Shown in pieces: positions 1-13,320 of a stretch of DNA of 64,000 nt (position 1 is its first letter; each line of letters opens with the position of its first letter). The notes below the pieces were generated by a model. That model was not told where the DNA came from. It saw only the letters and a program-made list of their open reading frames with translations, and made no database searches. The position numbers and the translations under genes were made by a program. Origin of the DNA: Posidonia oceanica (taxonomy: Eukaryota > Streptophyta > Magnoliopsida > Alismatales > Posidoniaceae); NCBI GenBank assembly GCA_037176725.1, contig JAZBRS010000029.1, positions 49,362,001 through 49,426,000 on the forward strand. The letters run 5' to 3'.

Positions 1-2012
1 TGACTCCTCCTTCTCAGGGTTATGTCACTTCTGACACCCACCCTGCTACAGCGACTTTCGCCTTAGGACCTCCACCTCTTGGACGATCTGCGTCCCGACC
101 GCTTGACCCTGGTCCCTCGCCGGCCCTACAACTTAGCATACTCACTAAAGGGTCCCCTGAGGCACAGTATCGGTAGCTGATGGAGACCGCCCAGAGACTG
201 CAGGGCATGGCTCTATCTCTTCGCCCTTCCTTCACTCTTGCTGCTCTCGAGGCTTTGCTGCGGCCTGCTCTTGCGTTGCAGTCATTCCCTTCTGCACCCC
301 TGCCCAGACCATCGTCCTAGCTACTCACTGCTCCGGCAATGGGGGCTCAACTTCCACCTCCAGCATATGCACAATGCAATGCACAGCATCCTCCTCTACC
401 ACCTGGTGGCCAGTCCTATGGGCTGGTTGGAGCGCAGTACCCCTCAGGCCCGCTGCCCGGCACCGTGCCGGTGCAGCAACTAGCGCTCCAACACTCTGCA
501 TCACTTATTGCACTGCAAGCTAGTTACTCCTACCCCTTGCATCAGCAATTTCCCACCCTTGCATGCATTCCAGCACACACAACACCTTTGCATGGGTATG
601 CCGCCCATCCCGTCGCTCCTCCAGGCGACGCGATGGTGGATCTAGAGGTGCACCATGGTGCGTCCTTTTCGGCGTATGTGGCCCCTGCCCCTGCTGCACC
701 ACCCCCTTTGGCAGTAGCTCCAGAATCCAACAATGACAGGTTTGCTGTTACGGAGAAAGTACTTCGACAAGTGCAGGGTACGGACCTCCCGTCCTACCAG
801 TTCCGGGACCTTTGTTACTTCTCCGAGGCGGTGCTCCCACCAAAGTTTCGCATCCCGGTCTTCAAAAAATACAATGGTAGAGGCTGTCCAACCACACACC
901 TGAAGGCATACTGCGGAGATCTCGCTCAGCTCCAGGCTGACGAGAGGTTGCTTATCCGCTTGTTCCAGAAAAGTCTAACTGGCCTTGTGCTTAAGTGGTT
1001 CACCTCACTTGATATGGCCACCATCAAGACGTGGAACGACCTCAGCCAGGCGTTCTTAGGACAATATTCCTTCAACCTGGACCTGGTCCCCAAGCATGCA
1101 GACCTGGTCGCAACAAAGTAGAACCCCGGCGAGTCGTTTGGGGAGTATGTCGGCCGCTGGTGCGCTTTTGCTTCACAGGTTCGAGACAGACCCTCTGACG
1201 AGGAGTCCCTCGAGATTGTGATCAGTGGTGCACAGCCCGCTACCGGGGCTCTGCTCTGCATTCAACCCGTCACGACCTTCACAGCACTGATTCGGGTTGG
1301 CACCCGCATGGAGAGTTCGCTAGGGAGTGGCAACTTCTCGGTACTCTCTGCATTTGCCAAGCAGGCATCCATCGGCGGCAACACTAGCAGCAATACCAGC
1401 AACAACAACAGCAGTAGTACCAGCAGCCGTCCTAAGAAGAAGGACTCGTCGAAACCCGCTGTTGCCTACATCAACGCCACACCCGCACCCGCCCCTGCGC
1501 CTGTGCCTGTTCTGTAGTCGATTTGATCTCCCTCGAATCAGGTAGTGTACGCACCAGCACCTAGGGCACACCCCACACCACAAATCACTACCACCGCCCA
1601 ACCGGTGTATCCTACCGCATCGGTCCGGCAAGCGTAGCCCTAGGGGCCAAGGTGACCATTCAGAGAGCGGCATCAATTCACCCCACAGGTGGAACCGCTG
1701 AATGTTGTCCTCCCCAAGGTCGTGTCATATCTGAGGTTTCCCGAGGTTCGCCTGCCGCCAAATCCACTTCCGTATTAGCATAAGGCGAATCTCTTTTGTG
1801 ACTTTCATCGAGCTGTAGGGCACTCGACGAACAGTTGCCTCACTTTACGGGACGCCATTCAGAATCTGATCGAATCAGGAACAATTACGATCCACACGCA
1901 CGAGGCATCCACATCAGCTCCTCCATCAGCATCAGCCTCTGCATTAGCATTAGCATCTCCTCATCCCAGCATCATCCACCAGCCCCTGCCGGAGCATTCC
2001 AATCTGGAAGGC
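1..2012 (+). pseudogene. Decayed gag fragment of an Ogre/Tat-like element (left edge, 5' end outside window)
   Basis: This is the Gag part of a Ty3/gypsy polyprotein, the structural protein of the virus-like particle. It aligns by eye with the gag of the complete element from about 32392 on: the same YNGRGCP, QADERLLIRLFQKSLTG and WFTSLDMA blocks lie at about 870-1020, and a zinc knuckle of the form C-x2-H-x4-H-x4-C lies near 1797-1845. The frame is broken by TAG at 174-176, 1119-1121 and 1515-1517, and it shifts before about 1835. At 1119 the intact relative reads CAG, so that stop is a C-to-T change at a CHG site. The fragment stops abruptly at 2012, where a family-A LTR begins. The start of the gene lies left of the window. 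It is not expected to make a functional protein. Confidence 0.85.
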
Positions 2013-3144
2013 TGTAGACACCCCATTTTGACAGGCTGAATTAGTGGATCTTTCTCTCTGGTGGCTTCAAAATCGTAAATCTATTTCAAACCAAACAAAC
2101 AAATCAAACCCAAAACAACACCCTTTTTCAATCTAGAAAACTACACAAAAAACCCTAGGAAAATCCATCCAAAAACCCTAAAAACAAACAAATCAAACCC
2201 AAAACAACATCCTTTTTCAATCAAGAAAACTACACAAAAACCCTAGGAAAAGCCACTTCAAAACCCTAGAAAATCCTAAGTCCAAACCCTCAGAAACCTA
2301 AACCCATTTCTAACCTAAACCCAAAACCCTAAACCTAAACCCATTTAAAAAACATAGTAAAAATCACTCACAAAAACCTAGAAAATCCCATTCAAAATCT
2401 AAGAAAACAAATTAAAAAATCTAAGAAAACAAATCAAAAACCTTGGAAAACAATTCAAAAAACTTAGAAAACAATTCAAGAAAAACAATTAAAAACTTTA
2501 AGAAAACAAATCAAAAGTCCAAGAAAAAACAATTAAAAAACTCAGAGAAGAATCAGAAACAAACAAACAAAAACAACTAAAAAAGAAAAGCATAAGAAAA
2601 ACAATCAAAAACCCTAATTAAAAAAATTAACAAGGAAACAATTAATTAAAGAAAAGGAAAAACACACATAAGGATAAAATCAAACTAAAAAACTTAAGAA
2701 CAATTAACAATTAAAATCAAAAAGAAAAAACTTAAACAACTAAAATCAAAAAGAAAAAGCTAAAACAATTAAAATCAAAAAGAAAAAAAACTTAAACAAT
2801 TAAAATAAAAAAGGAAAAACAATCAACAATTAAAATCAAAATGAAAAACTTAAAAACAATTAACAAACTTAAAATTGAAAAGAAAAACTTAAAGTCAAAA
2901 GACAAGCTTAAAATCAAAAGACAAACCTAAAATCAAGAGAAAAATTTAAACAATTAAAACAATTAGGAAAAAACTTAAAAACTATTAACAAACTTAAAAG
3001 AACAATTAAAAAGTAAAAAACAGAAAGAAAACTTAAAAAATAATCATTCAAAAAACCCCCAAAACTCAACCTCTTTTCTTCTTTTTTCTTCTTCTCTTTC
3101 TTTCCTTTCCTCCTTCCTCCGTTATTTCTTCCTTTTTTTCTTTT

Positions 3145-3149
3145 TCATC
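3145..3149 (+). repeat. Target-site duplication of solo LTR, left copy (TCATC)
   Basis: TCATC precedes the solo LTR and CCATC follows it at 8899-8903. One C/T mismatch separates the copies. The flanking bases rejoin into a sequence matching the uninterrupted family-A LTR near 54545-54555. Confidence 0.75.
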
Positions 3150-6100
3150 TGTCGACACCCCATCTTGGCAGGCCCGGACCCTTGGAGCCCTCTTGGTGAT
3201 TGCTGGATCAAACCCCAACCAAACCCTAACCCTAATCCTCCTCTCTACCCTTCAAAATCAGCCTGTTTTGACCTAAACCTTTACCCCCCTTCCCAACCTC
3301 AAAACCTAACCAAAATCCATAGGAAAACCTACCACTATCCACTCAACAAATCTACCCAAAAACCTAGGAATTTCCAAACCCAACCCATCCTTGAAAACCC
3401 TAGAAAACTTAGGAGAAACTACCCTTCTTCTACACCTTGAAACCCCTCCAAAACCTCCTTAGAATCAAACCAAAACTTCAGACCCAAGACTTTAAACCCT
3501 AGACTACCCACTCAGCAATTTTCACCCCATTCCAGGACCATTAAGACCCTCTTTCACCCAAATTATCCTTTTCTCTCTCCGAGATTATCATTTTCTCTCT
3601 CCTCTCTCTCTCCTGATTATCATCTCTCTTTTCATCCCTTTCTTATCCTTTTTCTGGTCTGGCTGTGGGCCCCCTCTGTGCTTCTATCCTTCCTCTATCT
3701 TATCCCTATTTTTACTTTATTTTTAACACTTTTTCTGAATTTTTAAAAATCGTTTTCCTCCAACCTATCCTTTTTCCTTTTATCTCCCTCTTTTTTCCAT
3801 TTCTTTCCTCCTTCTCTTTTCCTTTTCTCCCTTTTGCAAAAATCCACAAAAACCCATAAAAATCTGCAAAACCTCAAAACATAAAACAAACAAATCAGTA
3901 CCCTAAGAAAAACAATTAAAAAATATTAAACAAGCAATTAACAACTTAAACTTAACTTAAGCAAGCTAAAAAGAAAACCAAGCATGCAAACTAAAAAATG
4001 CAAAACAAATCAAAAGAAAACACTGAAAAATCAAGGAAAAAGCTAAAATAAAATCAAAACCCACCAAAGGTAAAAGCCCATCAGAAGAATTAAAAAACAA
4101 ACCCAAAAAGAAGAATTAAAAAATCAAATACTAAAGCAAGTAATTAAGGAAAGCAAAAGACTTAACCTAGTAAACATAAGAAAAACAAGTTAAAAACTTA
4201 ATTAAAAAAGAAAAGAAAAACACATCTGAAAGACCTAAAAAACACCCTATCAAACCAGAAAAATCCAACTAAAAACTTCAAGAAAAATCAACAAAATAAA
4301 AATCAAAACATAACTTAAAAGACTTAAGAAAGAAAAACCCTAAGAAGACTACAACTTAAAAACCTAAAACCAACCCTGATTAATAGGAAAATAAATCCTA
4401 AAAAATCCTAATTAATATCCTAAGTATCCAACAAGGGAAATACAATTTTTAAAAAACAATTTAAAAAAAGGTTTAACAAACATTTAATCAAGTGAAAACC
4501 AATTAAAAGCAAAACCAAAACCGTAAACCCTAATCAAGCCCAAAACACATTAATCAACTCAAAATGACCATTAAAAATCTTGATTAAAATCCTAATCTAC
4601 AGCAAAACTCTTTTAATATTTTTATTTATTTTTAGTCTATTTTTACCTAACTTTATTTCCCCATTCTACCCTCTCTTTCTTTCTTACTCTTCTTTTCCAT
4701 TCTTTCTTTTTCCTTATTGGGCTCAAACTGGCCCGTTTCTCTTTTTCTTTTATTTCTTTTTCTTTCCTCAGCCCCCCGCACGGTCCGGCCCACGCTCCTT
4801 CTCCCTCCTTCTTCTTCCTCGCGCGTCAGCTGGTTTCCTCCCACGAGCTCGAGCTGCTGCAGTACTCCCTCCCTCATTTGAATTTCGAAGCTCCATCTTA
4901 TCGTCTACAGCAGCTCGCCGCTTCACCTCCATCTCAGCGGCTTTTCCGGAGTCGGTCGCCTCGCCGTCTTCTCTGCTGCAGTGGCTGCCGCTGATTTTGA
5001 AATCAGTAAGCGCGCCAGCAGCCTCCCCTCTACCAGTTATAAGCCTCCTCCGTCTTTCCTTCATCAGACCAGAGAGAGAGGGAGAAAGAGGAGAGATCGA
5101 GCGAGCAACCTTCACCTTCAGAGCGAATTCAGAGCGACCCCAGAATCAAACCCAATGCAGAGCCATTTCCACTCCTTCTCTTCCACCTGAAACAACTCCT
5201 TCCTCTTCTTCTCTGTCTCCTCCACTTTCAGAAGAGAGAGTGACCAGAGAGAGCGGTTTGGGAGTCACCTTTGCATCCCGGAGAGGGACTTCAACCCCCC
5301 AGCCTCCTCCACCCAATTCCCTTCCCTTCTTCTGCCAAAATCTTCTGCAGAATCTCTTCTCTCTTTTCCAGTAATCCGACACCTTTCCCAGCCTCCATTC
5401 TTCTCCCCCTTGCTTCCCCAATCTCACCCAACACCAGACCTTCATCCTCCACCGTCCCATTGCCTTTCCACTGCCCGGAACCACTCCAAATCACCTAAAG
5501 ACCACCTGAAGTTCCAACTGTAAACCCAATCTGATCCCCTCACAATTCCCTCTACTCCAGCTCACCGCCTTCTCCCAAACTTCTTCCAAAGACTCACTGG
5601 ACCTCCACCTACTCAAAACACCAACCATCAAACCCAGCCACCCACCACAGACCGAGAACTCCACTTCAAACACCTGCATCAACCACAGACTAAAATTTGA
5701 CCCAACTCCCAAACCTCTTCCACACCCTCCAAAAGCCTAAGCCAGTCATCCAAATCTACTCCCCGCACCTCCAGCAACCTCCCGGAGGGCTTCGCTCTAC
5801 CAGGCAAGCAGCAACAACTCCCCCCGGCCTCCGGCTGCCACCCTGAACCCACAACCTACCAGATTTCCCTCCAGTCTTCGCAGCTCACGTCTGACCACCT
5901 GGGAAGCACCGGAGGGACGTTCTGAAGCGGTTCCAATCTTCGCGAGCAGCCGGCGATGCCCGCAGCGACCGGACGGCCTCCACCGGCGACTGCTGAAGCC
6001 ACTGACGTCGGGAGGACATCTCAGGCACGGAAAAAGGTAACCATTGCTTCCCTTAGCTTCCTCTTCTTCTTCTCTTGCTTCCCCAGCCTTTAGAATAGAT

Positions 6101-8898
6101 TTTCCGGTCCTCCTGCTCCGTCCTCGACTCGCCGGACAGCGTCTCTTCTCCGGCGCCGGTCGTCTGTTCTCCAGATGCTTCGGCCAGCGGAGCGAGCTCC
6201 GGACCGTTCCCAGAGCTCCGGGCGATCGCCGGCTACGCCCTCCACCAACCTACGCCTCCTCAGCCTCCCCTGTCGGCGGCCACGAGCTCTGGAAGCTTTG
6301 TGCTACAGTGCTCGTCGCCGTCGACAATCAGCACTGTTCATTTATTTTTCTTCAGTATAGTTTTAGATGTAAATATTGCATGTTTAGCTTAAGTTTTTCA
6401 ATTTTTGCACTTTAGTCCTCCTGCCATTTATTCTGTTTAGTTTTTAATTAAATACTATGCTAAATTGCTGTTTTTGTTTATGTTTTTCAGTATTTGCCTT
6501 TCAGTCCTTCTACTGTGCTGTGCTGTTATAATATTTTGCATTTTAGCCCCTCTGTTTTCGTTTTTTGCATATAAGTCCTGCACTAAATCAGTTAATTTAA
6601 TTGCATTCATTTTACCATACTGCATTGCATTCCAGGTCCCTACATATTTCTGTTTTTGCATGTAGGTCCATGCACTGTAGGAACTTAGCTTTTATTTTTA
6701 ATTTTTGCATACTGCATTGCATATTTTACCTTCTAGTTTTGCATTTTTGCAGTTGGGTCCATTTTAAATGGACAGTAACTGTGCTGCATGAATTTTAGCT
6801 TATTATATTGCATTTTCAACCCTATTCTTTCTAAAAATTACACTGCAGACCTATTATCTATTTTCCAGAGCATGTTTTCCATATCAAATTGCATTTCTGA
6901 CCCCTGCATGATTTAAAAATCACATATAGGTCCTTGCATCTTTTAAAAAATCATGTGAAAAGACCATTTTGCCCCTAGGTTGAATCCCAGCTCCTATATT
7001 TACTAAATTGCATGCAGACCTTCCACTAGTATTCCCAGGCTCCCCAGAACCTAGTTTTCTGGAAAATTTGCATTTTAGACCCCAGTTTTTCCAAATTTGC
7101 TTTCTGATCTCTTTTTGCTTTCAAAACCTCTTTTTAAGCATACCCTCCTTTCAAAACAACTTTCTGAGCCTAGTTTTTTGCCAATTAGACCTCTGTCTTC
7201 CCCTGTTTTCAAAATCCTTTCCCATGGAACCCTGTTTTCTGGGAAATTTGCATTTTTAGCCCCTTTTCTTTTTCGAAATGCCTTCTGAAATCCTGGTTTT
7301 TCCCAGTTTCTTTTCTTTGCCTTTTCTTGCTTTTGCATGCATCCTGCATCCATTTAGTCTTGCATTCTAGCATCTTTCTGCACACACTAAGCACTTTTAG
7401 CTCCCTTTCACTTGGGAGGACCTTTTGCACATCCCTAGGACCTCCTGAACACCTAGATCTGTTCTCCTCCCCTGTTTTGGCCCTTCTGCCTTGAAGCTGC
7501 AACATCCTCCAATCCGGCCGTTGGATCTTCTCAAGTAAGCTGCCCAGGCGACCGCAGCGAGGCGCTCTTCAGCACGGACCAGACAGATTTCAGATCAGGC
7601 TCCCGGATTTCCAGGTATGTCCTCCTGAACCCTTGCATTGCATTTGCATACCGTTTGCACAGTTTTCCTTGTTTTCGCTTTCTGTCTCTTTGAGCATGTA
7701 GAATAGGGCCTCCCCTTTCTGCTTCTATCTCCAAATCCCCGTTTCGCGTACCCCTGTGTGTTTTGTGTTGAGTTTTCCCTGGATTTGCCACTTGATGTGA
7801 CCTTCTTCCCCCTTTTCCACGATCCGATCGCATCGCGAGCTTTGGGCAGCATGCGAGACACACCGTGGAACGGTTTAGCGGGAAACAGTCGCAAAGGGGT
7901 GGTAATCCCTCCGTTTGCACACTCTCCCCTCTGTAGGTCTTCACACCTACTCTGAGTGGTCCCGAGCAACGTCTGTTCTTACACACACGTTGTTTTGACT
8001 CCCCTTTGGCCCCTTCTGATCTTTTCCTGTATTCTTGCATTTGCATGGCTTTTTCGAGGTTTTGCTTCGCTGTTTTGGCACCGTTTCGCGTGCCTGCTCT
8101 CGTTTTGGCACCGTTTTGCGTGCCCTTCTGTTTTCTTGCCTTGTTTTGCACGCTGCCTTGTTTTCTGCTCATTTTGCGTGCCGTTTTCGCTCTTTTGCAT
8201 CGTTTTGCGTGCATTGCTCATTTCTCACCTCGTTTTGCGTGTTTTGCGTCGTTTTCCCTTGCATGTCGATCGCATTGCATGGCTTTCTCGCTGTTTTGTT
8301 TTCTCGCTTGCATTTGCATATAGGGCTGTGATGCTTACTGTCTGGAGTTCTCACGAGCTAGGTTTCGCCTAATTTGGAACACAGACAGCGTGGCTGAGCA
8401 CTTAGAGAGCACGTTTACTTCCTTGCTTTGTTTCTTCCCACTTAGAGCACACCTTGAGCATTCATTCAGGCATTCATAGGCACATAGGCATTCAATCCTG
8501 CATTTCCCTACGTATGCGAGCGTAAGCCTAGAAAGACCGATTTTCGGGCGTGTCGGGGGTGCCTAATACCTTCCCCGCACGTAACAGGAGTCCTTACCCT
8601 GTCTTTTGGCCCGCAATGACCGTACTGCCCTTATCCTAGGCTAGAGTCATCTCATTTGCATTTGTTTGCATTTGTTTTCCTTTGCATTGCTTTGCTTTGC
8701 ATTTGTTGCTCGGTTTTGCGTGTTAATTCATGCATTTCCCCGGTTTTCCTCGTCTTCCGTTAATAGACGTGGTGGCGACTCTGATTTGTCTTATCTTCCC
8801 TTTTTCTCCTCGATTTCAAGTGTTTTCGAGTTGAGCCTCTTCCTCGGATCTCAATCGCCGCTATATTAGCGAGCCTGATTCCGATCGGGATCGCTACA
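3150..8898 (+). mobile_element. Solo family-B LTR nested in LTR-A1
   Basis: A 5.75-kb LTR starts TGTCGACACCCC and ends GATCGCTACA. It closely resembles the LTRs of the complete element. No polypurine tract precedes it and no primer site follows it; both flanks are the interrupted family-A LTR. That makes it a solo LTR, normally the product of recombination between the two LTRs of a full element. The order inside is: a C-rich start with telomere-like CCCTAA repeats (about 3222-3236), A-rich sequence, a CT-rich stretch, a TATAAG box, GC-rich sequence, a long T-rich tract, CGTTTTGCGTGCC repeats (about 8085-8265), and the conserved U5 block (about 8508-8640). Long ORFs seen here, such as 4580-5374, are compositional (Pro/Ser/Phe-rich) and not taken as genes. 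Confidence 0.88.
5038..5043 (+). promoter_or_regulatory. Candidate LTR TATA box (TATAAG) in solo LTR
   Basis: TATAAG sits after the conserved GCGCGCCAGCAGCCTCCCCT stretch. The same placement is seen in both LTRs of the complete element (26769 and 48823). It is the best promoter candidate in family B. The transcription start is not proven. Confidence 0.45.
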
Positions 8899-8903
8899 CC
8901 ATC
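8899..8903 (+). repeat. Target-site duplication of solo LTR, right copy (CCATC)
   Basis: This is the right partner of 3145-3149, with one mismatch. It directly follows the terminal CTACA of the solo LTR. Confidence 0.75.
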
Positions 8904-11900
8904 CGGCCCAACCCAGCCCACGAACCTTCCCCCTTCTTCTTCTTTTCTTCCTTCACTCCTAACACACAATGACTTCTCCCTCCATTTTTTCCCCCCTGTT
9001 TTTTTTCAAACCACTGCCTTCTCTCCCCCATTTTCAAATTCCATCACCTCCTCCTTATCTCCTCTTCACCACCATTCCCCAACACAACCAGACCTCCATC
9101 ATAACCGACCTCCACCATAACCCAACTCCTCCAGACCCTCCACCCACCTTCCAGCACTCCACCACATTCCCACAACCCACAGTAAACGCACCCACAGAAG
9201 CCAGTAGAGAGAGAGGAGGAAGAGAAGAGAGAGAGGAGAGAAACCTAAACCCAACCCATAGAAAACACCTGCGGCCACCTCCTCTTCCTTGCACACTCTC
9301 CACCCTCAGTCCTCACTCACCACCACCACGAAGCCTCCAAAAGCCACCTGTGCAAGCCACCTCCGGTGAGAGCCATAGAAAGAGAGAGGAGAGAGAATTA
9401 TTGTCCTGTGCATCCACTCCGACCACCTGCGCGCAGAGGGGAGGAGAAAGCCTCCATCGCCTCCCAGACCACCTCCACGAACCTGCTCTGCTCCAACCGT
9501 GCATGTTCCGCAACCTCTGGCACCCCTTCCGCTCGCGACGCTGCAGGCCAGTCAAGCTCGAGGTCATCTGGAGTCTCTATGCACGCCCACAGGTAACTCT
9601 CTCTTCCCGGAGGTTCGTGACCTTAGTCTCACGCTTTTCCGCTTTTATTTCGTGCATTTCATCCCCTGGTGTGCCCTCCCCGACTCGCCGGAGTCTCCTT
9701 CTTCCCCGGCACCGATCGCCGGTGCAACCAGCCGAGCTCGCTCCAGACCACTCCAACGCCCCCCGCTCGCCTCCAAGTGACTCCGCCGGACGTCCAGAAG
9801 CCCCACCGAGCTCCGCCTGCCCTCCGCTGTCGCCTGTAGAGCAACCTCCACCTGCGATTCGTCGTAGCTCGTCGGAGGCCGTCGGGGGCACTGTAGCACT
9901 ATGCTTTTATTTTTCTTTGATTTAAGTTTCGTATAGTTTAAATGCATGCATTACTGTTAATTCCTTAAGTTTTAAATATTTACAAGTAGGTCCTGCATTA
10001 GTTAAACGTTTGTTTGATTTAGTTTTTTTTAAATTGCAGCAAAGCCCTTAGATTATTTTTATTTGCGTTCAGGTCCAATATCAACTGCTGTCATTTAATT
10101 TTATTTTTCTAACTTTATTGCATTGCTCATAACTCCTACAGCTTATTTTATTTGCACATGGATCCTGGCACAGTACACATTCACTGCATTTTGTTTTTTT
10201 TCTATTTGCATTTGCATCCCCAGCATTTTAAATAATTGCATCTAGATCCTGCATCAACTAAAGTCATTTAATTTGCATTTTTTGACTTTAATGCATTGCT
10301 GAAAACCCCTGCAGCTTTTAAAAATTGCATTTAGGTCCTGTTTAGTTGTAAATTTGATTTAAATGTGATTTCTTAACTTTATTGCATTGTAAATAAGTCC
10401 AGAAGGTTTTAAAAATTGCATTTGGGTCCTGTTTTGTTATAAACTTGATTTAAATGTGAATTTTAATCTTATTACATTGCAATAAAGCCCTGCATGTTTT
10501 GAAAAGTGCATATAAGTCTTGCATGCATCTAGAGGCTATCAGGTATCATTCCATGCACACATTGGCATTGCATTTGCATCCTGCATTGCATATAAGCCCA
10601 GCATGCATTTATTTTTGCACATTAACTGCCATTTTGCATTGCATATCACTTGTCCTGCATTCTGCATTGCATATAGGCCCACCTTTGCATGCATTCACCC
10701 ACTTTTGCACAGCACTTTGCATTTAGACCCTATACTTTTGCATTATCGCACATAGGTCCCTGTAGTTTTTCTAAATTACACTTACGTCCTTGCATTGCAT
10801 TTCTGCATGCATTTGCACTCCCATATCAGTGAACATTGCACCCATGCATTCATTCAAGCATTTTCATCACTTTTGCATGCACACCTTTGCATTGTTGTGC
10901 ACACCCTTAGGGATTATTTACATCTAGGCCCCTACCTTTTTTGGCCCTTGAGCCTTCTGACTTGAAATCTGAATAACTTTTGATCGGACCGTTGGATTTC
11001 CACGATCTAACTGTCCAGGTCTTCCTGGTTGAATGATCTTTCATTCTAACCAAAGTTATCTCAGATCAGGCCTTAGATTCTCAAGATAAGTTCATTTGAA
11101 ACACAACACAGCACCATTTGCATTGTTTTACGTGCTCGCCTCTGTTTTCGCTTGCATTTGCATCGTTTTGCATGCCCGCACCTGTTTTGCTTGCATTTGC
11201 ATTGTTTTACGTGCCTGTGTCTGTTTTCACTTGCATTGTTTTACGTGCCCGCTCTTGTTTTCCTTCGCCTTTGCACCGTTTTGCGTGCCTCCATTCGTTT
11301 CTCGCACTGTTTTGCGTGTTTGCTGTTGTTTTCCTCCGCATGTCGCTTGCATGTGTATGGTTTTACTACCGTTTTGTTTTATCGCCTGCATTTGCATTTA
11401 GGGCAGTGATGCTTACTGTCTGGAGTTCTCACGAACCAGGGTACGTCCTGTTCGGAACACTGACAGCACTGCTAAGCACTTAGATAGCATGTTTAATTCC
11501 TTGCACGCATTTCATTTCTTAGTGCACACATCTGAGCATCTTATTGGGCATTCATGGCACTTAGTCATTCAAAGCATGTATTTCCCTACGTATGCGAGTG
11601 TAAGCCTAGAAAGACCGATTCTCGGGCGTGTCGGGGGTGCCTAACACCTTCCCCACACGTAACAGGATTCCTTGCCCTCTCTCATGGCCCGCAATGACCA
11701 TATTGCCCTCATCCTAGGCACGAGTCACATCATTGCATCTCATTTCATTTGCATTGCATCGTATTGCACCTTTTGCTTGGTTTTGCGTGTTTATTCACAC
11801 GTTTCCCCGGTTTTCCTTGTCTCTCGACTTAATAGACACGGTGGTGTCTATGATTTGTCTTATCTTCTCCTTTTCTTTCCTTTTTTAAGTGTTTTCGAGT

Positions 11901-12007
11901 CAAGTCTTCCTTCTCGGATACACCCGCTAATAGTGAACCTGATTCCGATCGGTGCACGTGAGCTTTGGCAGCGTGTATGGACGATCCGGACACCGGGATT
12001 ACTACAG

Positions 12008-12025
12008 TGGCGACTCTGCTGGGGA
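12008..12025 (+). other. Primer-binding site after LTR-A1
   Basis: TGGCGACTCTGCTGGGGA begins two bases after the end of the LTR. It is identical to the primer site of the complete element. Its complement ends in CCA, as a tRNA 3' end should. For Ogre elements the primer is known to be tRNA-Arg, and I infer the same here. Confidence 0.85.
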
Positions 12026-13320
12026 GTTTGCACTCCAGCTTTCGTTTTGGCTTTTTCGTTCGCTTGTTTTTGCAGCTTTGCTTGCCTTGTGCCTTTGTAC
12101 ACTTTGCCTGTTTGTGTGCTCCCCTGTGTCAATTCCTAGCGAGTCGCATCGTGGCAACTCTGCTTGGGTTTTGCACTTCTTCGCTTGCTTTGCCTTGGCA
12201 TGCTTTGTTATTTGCTCTGCTTTGTCTGCTTTAACTTTCTCGCCTGTTTACATGCTTTATTCTTTGATCTGCTTTTATTTGCTCTACTGCTTACCTGTCT
12301 TTACTTACTTTATCTGCTGGCTCATCATTGCTTTATTTCTTGCGTTATGCATGCCTACATACTTGCTTGGCAACAATACATGCTTTTTGAGTGATGAATG
12401 CTTGTTTTACACACTTGCTATGCCACTACACACGCACATGCCTTGCATACTTGCATTTTGATGTGGTAAGTGTTTTTCTTTTCACTATCGTGTCCACAAT
12501 CACTTGCACATGCCATGTGCATGCCTTTTGCCTTGTTGAGTGATTGTTTGCATGCCATGTTTGTCTGTCTCTTTGCCCTTTGCATATGCCATGCCTAGGA
12601 TAGTAGAAACGTGCTTGCTTCCCCTTTGCTTAATCTAAAAGCTACAGTAAAGCTAAGCAATAACATTTAAGCACAACTAGAGCCAAAAACTAGTAATTTC
12701 CCCCCTTTGGTTAATAAAGCGCAAGTAAAACACTCTAATGCATTTCACATGTTTGATTCATTCTAGAAAGCATGCATCCTCTCTTCTGAGTCCACCCACA
12801 GTCTGCGAAGGACGGTCTCGGCCTCTTGTTCCATTGCTTTGGCGTGGCCCAAGTCAGTCGGTCTGTCCCCCCTTGTCCAGGGGTCGTGTCGGTGCTAGTG
12901 GAGGGTACCACCCATGCTTTTGGCTAGGTAGAGGCCACCAATGCACCACCCTGTTACTACCTGAGCTCTGGCCAGGATCTAGACAGGGATGCACTTTTTT
13001 CTGACCCGGAGTCTGTCTAAATCCCATTACCCATGAGCGCGTCCTAGTAGGTCATCTACTCAGGACATGCATGATGAGAGAGCGCATTTTAGGGCATTCA
13101 TCCGCATGTATGCCATTCATGCCACTCCTAATAACGCTTTATTGCATTCAACCTCTGACGCCTTTACTCTTTTTGCAGGTAGGTGCGGGATCTGCTGCCC
13201 AGACCCTGAGCGTCCCTCCTCTGTCTCTGAGCTACTCGTCGCTTCCAGCAGTAGCTCTCCTTTAGGCCTTGCATCTTTGTTTCCTCGTCGCAGCCTTCCC
13301 TCACTCAGACTCGGTCAGTG
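12026..13320 (+). other. Leader (5' untranslated region) of element behind LTR-A1
   Basis: A non-coding leader lies between the primer site and the first gag ATG. It contains GCCATGCCTAGGATAGTAGAAAC (12586 on), the same site where the complete element inserted in a sister copy. It also holds a conserved block at about 12785-12925 (TCTGCGAAGGACGGTC ... GGGGTCGTGTCGG). That block recurs in all four leaders in the window and may be a packaging or other cis signal. Confidence 0.7.

Larger units (their letters stand above)
2013..12006 (+). mobile_element. Family-A LTR (LTR-A1), acting as 5' LTR, split by a solo LTR
   Basis: It begins TGTAGACACCCC at 2013 inside a gag fragment and ends ...ATTACTACA at 12006, directly before a primer-binding site, so it is a 5' LTR. 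Without the inserted solo LTR and one target-site copy (3150-8903) it is 2013-3149 plus 8904-12006, about 4.24 kb. The left arm is A-rich with many AAACCCTA-like motifs and turns CT-rich near 3060. The right arm resumes with CGGCCCAACCCAGCCC, matching the uninterrupted family-A LTR at about 54553. The right arm then holds a C-rich, protein-like but non-coding stretch, T-rich sequence with repeated TGCATTTAGGTCC-like words, CGTTTTGCGTGCC-type repeats, and the conserved U5 block. The five bases before it are AAGGC. I did not find a matching duplication downstream. Confidence 0.82.

Noticed and set aside
4580..5374. 264-residue forward ORF in the solo LTR
   Set aside because: Its content is Phe/Ser/Pro-rich, from a CT-rich LTR tract. 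The counterpart regions in sister LTRs are not open in the same frame.
7531..8214. Long Lys/Arg-rich minus-strand ORFs over LTR U5 (also 23261-23693, 29734-30200)
   Set aside because: They are translations of the CGTTTTGCGTGCC minisatellite and change frame and length with unit number.
8969..9925. 318-residue forward ORF in LTR-A1
   Set aside because: Pro/Ser/His-rich translation of C-rich LTR sequence. No domain pattern, and not kept open in LTR-A2.
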